DNA of 7,384 nt from CAZOIA01 sp964579675 (lineage in GTDB: Bacteria; Planctomycetota; Phycisphaerae; UBA1845; PWPN01). The notes beneath the pieces are model-generated. The model was given only the letters and a program-made list of their open reading frames with translations, did not search any database and was not told the origin of the DNA. Where the stretch lies: positions 1 to 7,384 of the forward strand of contig CAZOIA010000251.1 in assembly GCA_964579675.1 (NCBI GenBank), written 5' to 3'. Position numbers and translations under genes: made by a program. This document shows, piece by piece, positions 1 through 6,455 of this stretch. Numbering within the stretch: the stretch's first letter is position 1; each line of letters opens with the position of its first letter.

Positions 1-1
1 G

Positions 2-58
2 AATCATGGCAAATCCGAGGCCGGCTAACCAGATGGGGTCTGTAGGGCGCTTACTCAT
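2..58 (-). CDS. Partial gene: N-terminus of an unidentified, probably membrane-associated protein
   Basis: Immediately after hdrB a new frame opens with an ATG overlapping the hdrB stop by four bases (ATGA at 55-58). It reads MSKRPTDPIWLAGLGFAMI and runs off the window edge. A short basic start followed by a run of hydrophobic and small residues looks like the beginning of a transmembrane helix or signal anchor. If so, this would be the first membrane-linked product of an otherwise soluble operon. Nineteen codons are too few to name a family. The support is the ATGA junction, which this operon also uses between the two hdrA genes, and the plausible protein-like composition. Confidence 0.5.
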   Translation of the reverse strand, partial: MSKRPTDPIWLAGLGFAMI

Positions 59-1023
59 CTTTCAATAGAGGAGGCTTCCATCAGGTACTGAGAAATGTCC
101 TTGACAGACACGTTCCGCTCCCTGGCGACGTCCCTGAGATTGATCAGGCAGATGGGGCACATGGTCACGATGTCGCTGCCGCAGCCTGCGAGCTGGTCGA
201 TGCGTTTCTCGGCTATGGCGTGGGCTTTGCTCGGGAAGAGCGACTCGATAGGTCCGCCGCAGCAGTGGGTGAGCCGCCCGGTATACTCCGGCTCGTTGAG
301 CTTCACGCCGGCCGCCTTCAGCAGACACCGCGGCTCGTCGACCATGCCCTCGTGGCGCGCGTAGATGCAGGAATCGTGGATGACGACCTCCTGAGCGACC
401 TCTTCCGCGGGATGTGCGTTCTGCTCGGCGAGCACCTGCAGATAACTTTTTACCTCGAGCTGATAGCCTTCGATAATCTTCGGGTAGATGGTTTTCAGCA
501 CATGGGTCGTATGGGGGTCCACGGTGATGACGCGCTTGACGCCGTAGCGCTTAAGGACGTCATATACCCTATGGGCGTGCTTTTCGAAGACATCATCCAC
601 GCCCTCATCGTAGATCAAGGCCCCGGCGTAGAGCTCATCTCCGTAGAGGTAGCCAAACTCCACGCTGGCCGCCTTGAGCAGGCGCGCGATATTGCGCAGC
701 ATGCCGTCGAAGGCCTGCTGCTCCTTGCGGCTGGGCCAGGCCATAAACCAGGAGACGTTGACCAGCTTATTGATGATGCGACCCAAACCGAAGGTAGCGG
801 CGATCCAGGAGTCTTCGAGGTGGGCCATCATCTTTTGCATGCCGACGATGGAGGGCATAAGCTGGTACATCTGTCCGGTGTAGATTACGGTCTCGCCTCC
901 TCTGGGAAGGTCCAGGCCGTCGGCCCAGCCGGTGGCCTTACGCCTGGACAGAGGCATGATGCTTCTCCTGATTCTTAAGTTGTCAGCCAGGATCCCCAGA
1001 ATGTCACGTATGGGTAGCGGCAT
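55..1023 (-). CDS. hdrB: HdrB-like CCG-domain protein with only the C-terminal cluster motif intact
   Basis: A 322-residue protein of the HdrB/HdrD CCG family, slightly longer than usual because of an N-terminal stretch of about 43 residues (RDILGILADNLRIRR, PLSRRKA). The C-terminal CCG motif is complete: HDSC (C219), HCCGG (C254, C255) and MCPIC (C289, C292), expected to bind one noncubane [4Fe-4S] cluster. The N-terminal CCG domain is recognisable by shape but has no cysteine at all: the usual GC is GQ at 50-51, the CCG is YAG at 132-134, and the last pair is DPHTTH at 169-174. The first cysteine in the protein is C219. In methanogen HdrB two such clusters act together on the heterodisulfide, so this protein must use a one-cluster mechanism or a different substrate. 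AAGGGG overlapping the hdrC stop lies eight bases before the ATG. No membrane segment. Probably the catalytic subunit of the complex. Confidence 0.9.
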   Translation of the reverse strand: MPLPIRDILGILADNLRIRRSIMPLSRRKATGWADGLDLPRGGETVIYTGQMYQLMPSIVGMQKMMAHLEDSWIAATFGLGRIINKLVNVSWFMAWPSRKEQQAFDGMLRNIARLLKAASVEFGYLYGDELYAGALIYDEGVDDVFEKHAHRVYDVLKRYGVKRVITVDPHTTHVLKTIYPKIIEGYQLEVKSYLQVLAEQNAHPAEEVAQEVVIHDSCIYARHEGMVDEPRCLLKAAGVKLNEPEYTGRLTHCCGGPIESLFPSKAHAIAEKRIDQLAGCGSDIVTMCPICLINLRDVARERNVSVKDISQYLMEASSIER

Positions 1024-1035
1024 CGATGGATCCCC

Positions 1036-1338
1036 TTACAGCTTGTAGACTTTGCGATTGATGTATTCACGGAGAGCCCGGATGTTCTCAGCGATGTTTA
1101 CGTCAGCGGGGCAGTTCTCTTCGCACATCTTACACAGAAGACAGGAGAAGATGGTTGAGCTGTTCTCGATGACCTTGTCCTCCAGCCCCAGCAGGACGCA
1201 GCGAAACAGCCGCCTGGGCAGCAGGTTGATCTCCATGGGGCAGACGACCGGACAGACGCCGCAGTTCATGCAAGCGGTGGCGTTGAACTCGTCCGAGCGC
1301 CTGAACTTCTCAAGGAATTCCGGATTCACTTTAGCCAT
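1036..1338 (-). CDS. hdrC: HdrC-like 4Fe-4S protein (heterodisulfide reductase subunit C)
   Basis: A 100-residue protein with two complete 4Fe-4S motifs: CMNCGVCPVVCP (C23, C26, C29, C33) and CLLCKMCEENCP (C66, C69, C72, C76). The linker helix PRRLFRCVLLGLEDKVIENS and the tail PADVNIAENIRALREYI are typical of HdrC, which carries electrons from HdrA to HdrB. It is shorter than methanogen HdrC (about 185 residues) and is essentially the ferredoxin core alone, as in many bacterial versions. The start ATG has only a weak upstream purine run (GTGAGAG), overlapping the stop of the preceding gene, so coupling to upstream translation is likely. The order hdrC then hdrB is usual for this pair. Confidence 0.93.
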   Translation of the reverse strand: MAKVNPEFLEKFRRSDEFNATACMNCGVCPVVCPMEINLLPRRLFRCVLLGLEDKVIENSSTIFSCLLCKMCEENCPADVNIAENIRALREYINRKVYKL

Positions 1339-1347
1339 GGTGCGCTC

Positions 1348-1593
1348 TCACTCGGTCTCGACCAGCTTGTATTGGTAGTACCCCTTGTCGTTCGGCTGTC
1401 CCGTGTCGACGAGGGTACCGTATCTCCACATGGCCATCACCCAGAGCACGACTTCGTGGGTCGGATGTTTCAGGGCCTGGGCAATCTCGGGGATTGTCTT
1501 GGAGCCCTCTCGGAGCAAGGTAACAATGTGTTCCCTGATTACCATTTCGTCTCTGAGTATCTCAACAAGGTCACGAGTTTGGTGATTGTTCAT
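1348..1593 (-). CDS. Small winged-helix-like protein of an Hdr operon, unknown function
   Basis: An 81-residue protein without cysteines. Its pattern is that of a winged helix: a first helix LVEILRDEMVIREHIVTLLREG (about 9-30), a helix TIPEIAQALKH (33-43), a possible recognition helix THEVVLWVMAMWRYG (45-59) and a two-strand wing LVDTGQPNDKGYYQYKLV (61-78). The start codon overlaps the preceding hdrA stop by one base (TAATG), with GGGGA upstream, and the stop is nine bases before hdrC. So it is tightly coupled to the Hdr subunits. It could be a DNA-binding regulator, but equally a structural partner of the complex: winged-helix folds are used for protein contacts too. The sHdr operons of sulfur oxidisers also carry a short hypothetical gene between hdrA and the next hdrC; whether the two are homologous I cannot tell. 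The fold call is moderately sure and the function unknown. Confidence 0.78.
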   Translation of the reverse strand: MNNHQTRDLVEILRDEMVIREHIVTLLREGSKTIPEIAQALKHPTHEVVLWVMAMWRYGTLVDTGQPNDKGYYQYKLVETE

Positions 1594-3317
1594 TACACTG
1601 TCCCCTGAGCAAGCGCGTAGATCATTGCCTCTATTTGTCGATCCGTGTAGCCTCTGATCTCGATGGTGTTATCCGGACAGAGCGGGACACATGCTCCGCA
1701 CCCTTTGCAGAGCGCCTGGTTGACCGCAGCGATTTCCGCGCCATCAGTTTCTACCTTTTCGATCGCAGAATAGGGACAAGTTTTGGCACATTCTTCATCC
1801 CAGGCAACGTGTTCCTCAGTGAGTACCGCGATAAGCGGCTCCAGCTCAACGTAACCCCTCATCAGGAGGGAAGCGCTCTTGGCCGCCGCTGCCAATGCTG
1901 AGGCTACACTTTCTGAGGAGTTCTTAGGCCCCTGGCACGACCCGGCAATGAAGATGCCGTCAATTACCGTCTCTACGGGCCGAAGTTTGGGGTGAATCTC
2001 TTTGAAAAACCCATCGAGTCCTACGGGCAGCTTCAACAAATCAATCAAAGCATCGTTCTGTCGAGGAACCATACCGGTGACAAGGACCACCAGGTCGGTG
2101 TCGATCTCGAGTTCCTCTCCTCCGGTGAGTTGGTCGCGCACCTTGACGCAGGGCCTGCCGCTGCCCCGCTCGACCACCGGAGGCTCCTCGGGTGTGTATT
2201 TGATGAAAACAGATCCCTTGCTGCGCGCCTCCTCATACAGGACTTCCTGCTTGCCGTAGGTGCGCACGTCGCGGAAAAGGTGGTACTGGTGAAGAGCGAT
2301 GTCCCGTTCACAGGCACAGAGCGCCGCGTGGACCGCTGCCGTGCAGCAGTACCGGGAGCAGTACCGGTTCGGGTGATCTCCGCCCTGGATCTGCCGGCTC
2401 CCGACGCAGTGAATGTAGACGATGTCCTTTACCGGGCGTCCGTTGTGGGTCAGTGTGCCGCCCGAGCTGTCCAGCAGCTCCTTGAACTCCGGCAGACTCA
2501 ATACCCCCTCATTCCCATAAGCGAATTCGCCATCCTTGGGTTCGTATGACTCAAAACCGGTGCAAATAATGATCGCACCAACGTTTAAAGAAATGTTTTC
2601 TTCATCTTTTGTCCTTAGTTTCACATCAAAATTGCCTACATATCCTCCTTTCTCAACGAGTTCTACGTTGGTATATACGGTTATGTTTTGCCGCTGTCTC
2701 ACTTCGCCGATCAGCGAGTCGATTATTCCTTTACCGCTTCGGTCGTGGGGATACATTTTGCCGAACTTGGCAACCCAACCACCAAGAGCCCCGGTGTTTT
2801 CGGCAAGAAAGACAGGAAGGCCGAGATCGGACAAAGCCAGCGCCGCCCGTAGACCGGAAACCCCGGCTCCAATCACCAGGACTTTTCCTACCGTGTTCAT
2901 CCGGATTTCTTCAAGAGGCTCAGTATACCGCGCTTTGGCAATTCCAGCTCTTACCATCAGAATCGCTTTTTCGGTGGCATGCTCAGGTTTATCGGTATGC
3001 GCCCAGGAGCACTGTTCTCTTAAGTTGACCTGGACGTATAGATAAGGGTTCAGTCCCGCGCGCCGGGCAACGCCGCGAAAAGTGAAACGGTGTAGTGTTG
3101 GCGAGCACGAAGCCACCACCAGGCCATCCAGGTTTTCTTTCCGGATGTCATCTATTATTTCCTGCTGGGCTGCGTCCGAACAGGTGAACATATGGGTCTT
3201 GGCTACAGCTACCCCCGGCTCGTTCTCGACTGCGCCGCGGACCTTCTCCACGTCCACGTAGTCGGAGATGTTTCCACCGCAGTAGCAGATGAATACGCCG
3301 ATTCTTCTGTCCGTCAT
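1593..3317 (-). CDS. hdrA: HdrA-like flavoprotein (heterodisulfide reductase subunit A family)
   Basis: A 574-residue HdrA homologue. Residues 1-135 are the HdrA N-terminal cluster domain, with GVFICYCGGNI (C11, C13), FTCSD (C46), ASCSP (C71) and REQCSW (C103). The FAD fold begins with KVLVIGAGVSGL (145-156). The internal ferredoxin domain of canonical HdrA is missing: YPHDRSGKGIIDSL runs straight on to AIIICTGFESYEP. The thioredoxin-reductase-like half has HCVGSR (C304) and C320, C324, C325. The C-terminal ferredoxin has one full motif, CKGCGACVPLCP (C537, C540, C543, C547), while the first motif is reduced to ECAKTCPYSAI (C510, C514). It overlaps the upstream fusion gene by four bases (ATGA), with AAAGG eight to nine bases upstream, so the two HdrA proteins are probably made in equal amounts. 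Because each lacks domains the other has, a heterodimer replacing the normal HdrA homodimer is a reasonable inference. Cytoplasmic; no signal peptide or membrane segment. Confidence 0.93.
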   Translation of the reverse strand: MTDRRIGVFICYCGGNISDYVDVEKVRGAVENEPGVAVAKTHMFTCSDAAQQEIIDDIRKENLDGLVVASCSPTLHRFTFRGVARRAGLNPYLYVQVNLREQCSWAHTDKPEHATEKAILMVRAGIAKARYTEPLEEIRMNTVGKVLVIGAGVSGLRAALALSDLGLPVFLAENTGALGGWVAKFGKMYPHDRSGKGIIDSLIGEVRQRQNITVYTNVELVEKGGYVGNFDVKLRTKDEENISLNVGAIIICTGFESYEPKDGEFAYGNEGVLSLPEFKELLDSSGGTLTHNGRPVKDIVYIHCVGSRQIQGGDHPNRYCSRYCCTAAVHAALCACERDIALHQYHLFRDVRTYGKQEVLYEEARSKGSVFIKYTPEEPPVVERGSGRPCVKVRDQLTGGEELEIDTDLVVLVTGMVPRQNDALIDLLKLPVGLDGFFKEIHPKLRPVETVIDGIFIAGSCQGPKNSSESVASALAAAAKSASLLMRGYVELEPLIAVLTEEHVAWDEECAKTCPYSAIEKVETDGAEIAAVNQALCKGCGACVPLCPDNTIEIRGYTDRQIEAMIYALAQGTV

Positions 3318-6025
3318 TTGGCCGCCTTTATTCCTTCTACATACGCTGCCGCCTGGACCGCCGCCGCACCCGCGTGAAGAATGGAGTCTGGAATATCACG
3401 GGGGGCAGAAGCAGCCCCGGCCACGAACACGCCGTCGATGCTCGTTCTGCCCGGATCGATATCTTCATCAACCTCCTTGACGTATGCGAAGTCGTCCGCG
3501 GCCAGCCGGCTGCCCTTGAACAGCTCCAGGGCCTCGCGATTGGGGACAAGGCCGACGGAAAGGACCACGAGATCGTGTTCCGCCTGTTTGATGCCGCCCT
3601 CACCTGCGAAGTCTTCGTAGTGCACTGTGAGATTGCCGTTGCCCGCCCCCTCGATCCTTGCCGCCTTCCCCTTGATAAAGTAAACGCCCATGGCCTTTGC
3701 CTGCTCGTAGAACTCGTCGTAGCCCTTACCAAAGGCCCGGATGTCGATGTAGTAGATGGTGACATCCGCCAGCGGCAAGGCCCCCATGATGAGCTGCGCC
3801 TGCTTGGCCGTGTACATGCAGCACACGCTGGAGCAGAGCGGGTTGTTGACCGTGTGGTCCCGGGAACCGGTGCACAGGACAAACGCAATGTTGTCTGGTA
3901 TCTTGCCGTCGGAGGGGCGGACAACATGGTTGTAAGGCCTCGTGGGTGAGAGAAGCCGGTCCATCTGCATGGCAGTGATGACATTCGAGTACCGGCCGTA
4001 CCCGTAGGTGGGCTTCAGGTGAGCGTCGAAGAGGTTAAAGCCCGTGGAGATGATGACGGACCCCACCTCCAGAGTCTGCTCCTCGGTGCGCATGCCGAGA
4101 GCGATTGCGTCCGCCGGACAGACGTTGACGCACGCATGACACTCCGAGCAGACCCCGCAGTCCAGGCAACGGTTCGCGCTGTAGCGCGCCTCCTCCTCGG
4201 TGAATGGAATCTCCACCTCCACAAAGCTACTCGCCCGTTCGCGGGCGTCCTGCTCCCGCCTGGGGGTGGGCGTGCGCGGAGATACCCGGATCGAAAGGGC
4301 CTTGACCGACTCCTTGTCCACCATGGGAAGCCTGACATCAAAGCGCCCGGCATCAAGCGGCTCTCCCCGGAGGTAGCGATCGATGTAGAAGGCTGCGCGC
4401 TTTCCCTGTCCGACGGCCTCGGCAATGCTGGAAGGCCCGGTAACCGCGTCTCCGCCCGCGAAGACCGAGGGCATGGAGGTCTCCAGTGTCTCGGGGTCTG
4501 CAATGATGGCCCCTCTCCGGTCGATATCCAGCTCCTTGCGGAAGGGCCCGGTGCCCGGGGCGAGTCCGATGGCCAGGATGACCAGGTCGACAGGGATTTT
4601 CTTCTCGCTGCCCTCCACCGGAATCGGCCGCCTTCTCCCGCTGGAATCGGGCTCGCCCAGTTTCATGGAGATGGACTCAGATGCCGTCACCTTTCCGCCC
4701 TCGCCTATGAAGCGTTTGGGCACCCAAAGGTATTGGAACTGGACGCCTTCCTTCACCGCCGCGTCCACTTCCCACTCGTGCGCCGGCATCTCCACCCGGC
4801 TGCGCCGGTACTGGATGATCACCCTTTCGGCCCCGAGGCGAAGCGCCACCCTCGCGGGGTCGATCGCCGCGTTCCCGCCGCCCACTACCATGACCGTCTT
4901 GCCGGCGAGATCGACAGGCTTGCCCAGGTGGACGTCCCGGAGGAACGTCATGCAGTCCACGACGCCTTCAAGGTCCTCGCCGGGCACATCCATGCGCCGT
5001 ACTTCCATGGCGCCCACCGCGATGAACACGGCGTCGAACGCTTTCTCCTTCAACGAGATTAGGGAAGTGACGGGCGAGTTGGCCCGGATCGTCACGCCGA
5101 GAGCGGTCACGTTCTTGATGTCCCGATCGAGAACGTCCTTGGGCATCCGGTAGACGGGCATGCCGAGCCGTAGCATGCCGCCCGCCTCGGCCGCCGCCTC
5201 GAAGACCGTGACGCGGTAGCCCTTTCGTGCCAGGTGATAGGCGGCCGTGAGCCCCGCCGGCCCCGAGCCCACAACCGCGACCCGCTTGTCCAGAAGCTCT
5301 TCCGGCGGTCCGTACTCGGGCTCGGGATGCTCCTTGTAATAGCGGTCCACCATGAAGCGCTTTATGGCCCGAATGGGGACCGGACCCTCGAACTGTCCTC
5401 TAGTGCACTCCGTTTCACATGGGGCGTAGCAGGCCCTGCTGAGGCTACCGGGCAGCGGGGCATCCTCTATGTGCAGGTTGAATGCCTCCTCGTACCGGCC
5501 GCTCCGCACCAGGGAGACGAACCCGTGGGCATTGACGCCCGCAGGACAGGCGAACGAACAGGGGGACGACCCGTGCCGCTCGATGAGAGCTTTCTTAGGC
5601 ACGGCCTGGGGATACGGGATGTGGGCAGCCCGGCGGGCGACCATGTCGAAATTGAATTCGTCTGGGACTGCCACGGAGCAGACTATCTCGCACTTGGCGC
5701 ACCCGGTGCACTTGCTCAGGTCCACGTAGGTGGCTTTTTTATGAAGCTTGACGATGAATCTGCCGTTGTCCTTGGGCACAATCTCGTCGACCTCACTGTA
5801 AGCCAGTATAGTGACACCGGCGTGATGGGCGGTGGCGGCCATCTTGGGCGTAGAGATGCAACTGGCGCAGTCCAGAGTTGGAAACACTTTGCTGAGCAAG
5901 ACCATTTTACCGCCGATGCTCGCCTCCTTTTCCACCAGGAGCACTTTGTAGCCCATATCGCCCAGCGTCAAGGAGGACTCCATTCCCGCGATGCCGCCGC
6001 CCACGATGAGTATGTCGTAATCCAT
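3314..6025 (-). CDS. hdrA: HdrA-type flavoprotein with inserted GltD-like NAD(P)H-dependent oxidoreductase module
   Basis: A 903-residue fusion, far longer than typical HdrA (about 650). Order: residues 1-75 are the HdrA FAD half, with GGGIAG (9-14) and the HdrA signature FPTLDCASC (C53, C56); 99-146 are the first part of the HdrA inserted ferredoxin, CTGCAKCEIVC (C106, C109, C112, C116), ending in PYPQAVPKK. About 152-618 are a GltD/NfnB/DPYD-like module: N-terminal cluster cysteines C156, C160, C199, C203, C207; FAD site GSGPAG (253-258); NAD(P) site VVGGGNAAIDPAR (380-392) with YRRSRVEMPA; FAD closing motif FAGGDAVTGP (522-531). Residues 620-636 hold six cysteines ending in CPADAI. Residues 640-903 are the second HdrA half, with CTGSRD and C718, C731, C735, C736 spaced as in canonical HdrA. 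The HdrA N-terminal cluster domain and C-terminal ferredoxin are absent. Inferred role: NAD(P)H entry or exit and possible electron bifurcation; NADPH rather than NADH is suggested only by family. An AAAGG-like ribosome site lies within the 13-base gap from the preceding stop. Confidence 0.92.
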   Translation of the reverse strand: MDYDILIVGGGIAGMESSLTLGDMGYKVLLVEKEASIGGKMVLLSKVFPTLDCASCISTPKMAATAHHAGVTILAYSEVDEIVPKDNGRFIVKLHKKATYVDLSKCTGCAKCEIVCSVAVPDEFNFDMVARRAAHIPYPQAVPKKALIERHGSSPCSFACPAGVNAHGFVSLVRSGRYEEAFNLHIEDAPLPGSLSRACYAPCETECTRGQFEGPVPIRAIKRFMVDRYYKEHPEPEYGPPEELLDKRVAVVGSGPAGLTAAYHLARKGYRVTVFEAAAEAGGMLRLGMPVYRMPKDVLDRDIKNVTALGVTIRANSPVTSLISLKEKAFDAVFIAVGAMEVRRMDVPGEDLEGVVDCMTFLRDVHLGKPVDLAGKTVMVVGGGNAAIDPARVALRLGAERVIIQYRRSRVEMPAHEWEVDAAVKEGVQFQYLWVPKRFIGEGGKVTASESISMKLGEPDSSGRRRPIPVEGSEKKIPVDLVILAIGLAPGTGPFRKELDIDRRGAIIADPETLETSMPSVFAGGDAVTGPSSIAEAVGQGKRAAFYIDRYLRGEPLDAGRFDVRLPMVDKESVKALSIRVSPRTPTPRREQDARERASSFVEVEIPFTEEEARYSANRCLDCGVCSECHACVNVCPADAIALGMRTEEQTLEVGSVIISTGFNLFDAHLKPTYGYGRYSNVITAMQMDRLLSPTRPYNHVVRPSDGKIPDNIAFVLCTGSRDHTVNNPLCSSVCCMYTAKQAQLIMGALPLADVTIYYIDIRAFGKGYDEFYEQAKAMGVYFIKGKAARIEGAGNGNLTVHYEDFAGEGGIKQAEHDLVVLSVGLVPNREALELFKGSRLAADDFAYVKEVDEDIDPGRTSIDGVFVAGAASAPRDIPDSILHAGAAAVQAAAYVEGIKAAK
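4172..5572 (-). other. GltD-like (NAD(P)H:ferredoxin oxidoreductase type) module inside the HdrA fusion
   Basis: This is the segment coding for residues 152-618 of the fusion. It starts with a Fer4_20-type cysteine domain (PCSFACP, then CYAPCETEC), continues with FAD and NAD(P) dinucleotide-binding folds, and closes just before the six-cysteine stretch CLDCGVCSECHACVNVCP. Motifs such as GGGNAAID, RLGAERV, YRR and MPAHEWEV are those of the glutamate synthase small subunit, NfnB and dihydropyrimidine dehydrogenase. It is inserted between the two cluster motifs of the HdrA internal ferredoxin domain. Boundaries are my estimate to within roughly ten residues. Confidence 0.8.
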
Positions 6026-6038
6026 TCGGGGTACCTTT

Positions 6039-6455
6039 TCAGGAGGAGCCGATATCAGTCAACGCCTTGTGAAAACTGTTCATGTGCGAGACGAAGGACT
6101 CGGCGCAGACCGAGCAGACGGCTGCCATCTTCAGCCGCCTGGGGTCGTGCTCGTGCTCCTTGAGCAGTTCCTGCGCCCGCCGGAACACCTGGGCGGTCCG
6201 GTCCGTGCAGTCCGGAAGATAGGCGCAGTCCGTTCCGTCGGCCGCGATGAAGACCCCGTCGAAGCCGGCCTCCAAAGCGTGAAGTATCCAGCTCGGCTTA
6301 ATACCGCTGGAGCACGGAACGGGAATGACCAGGACCGACGGGGGATAGGGCATGTGAGAGCTGCCCGCCAGGTCGATTCCCGGGTCTGATATATTGTTGG
6401 TCGAGAAAACCAGAATCTTCGGGCCAGCGCCCTGGGAGGGCCCTTCGGCTGCCAT
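6039..6455 (-). CDS. MvhD/HdrD-like electron-transfer protein with degenerate [2Fe-2S] cysteine motifs
   Basis: A 138-residue protein of the usual MvhD length (about 140). The fold signature is retained: KILVFSTNN at the start, DLAGSSHMPYPP, a PVPCSSG segment, FDGVFIAADGTDCAYL, and PRRLKMAAV near the end. Family members normally have CxWC in the first segment, CSGR in the second and GCHPGDCHY in the third, which bind a [2Fe-2S] cluster linking a hydrogenase or other donor to HdrA. Here the first pair is replaced by STNN, the GC of the third by AA, and only C48 and C77 remain. Three cysteines not usual in the family are present: C83, and C114/C117 as a CSVC pair. So it probably has a different cluster, a redox disulfide, or only a structural role. 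I chose ATG at 6455, one base overlapping the tusA stop, because AAGGGG lies six bases upstream; the in-frame GTG at 6458 would be only three bases from it. It sits just before the HdrA fusion gene, as mvhD commonly does. Confidence 0.82.
   Translation of the reverse strand: MAAEGPSQGAGPKILVFSTNNISDPGIDLAGSSHMPYPPSVLVIPVPCSSGIKPSWILHALEAGFDGVFIAADGTDCAYLPDCTDRTAQVFRRAQELLKEHEHDPRRLKMAAVCSVCAESFVSHMNSFHKALTDIGSS

Noticed and set aside
220..978. Plus-strand open frame of 252 codons opposite hdrB
   Set aside because: No family motif in the product; hdrB on the other strand has a full CCG motif and a proper ribosome site.
4118..4168. Six-cysteine run (C620-C636) in the HdrA fusion as a novel cluster motif
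   Set aside because: GltD-type oxidoreductases commonly end in a CLxCGxCxxCxxCxxxCP ferredoxin-like stretch, so the spacing is expected at this junction.
4019..5062. Long plus-strand open frame of 347 codons opposite the GltD module
   Set aside because: It mirrors the high-GC minus-strand gene, has a low-complexity Arg/His/Pro/Gly-rich product with no family motif, and lacks a credible ribosome site. The minus-strand product has unmistakable cofactor motifs.
5234..6163. Plus-strand open frame of 309 codons opposite the start of the HdrA fusion
   Set aside because: It runs across the junction of two real minus-strand genes and its product shows no recognisable fold, so it is an antisense shadow of GC-rich coding sequence.
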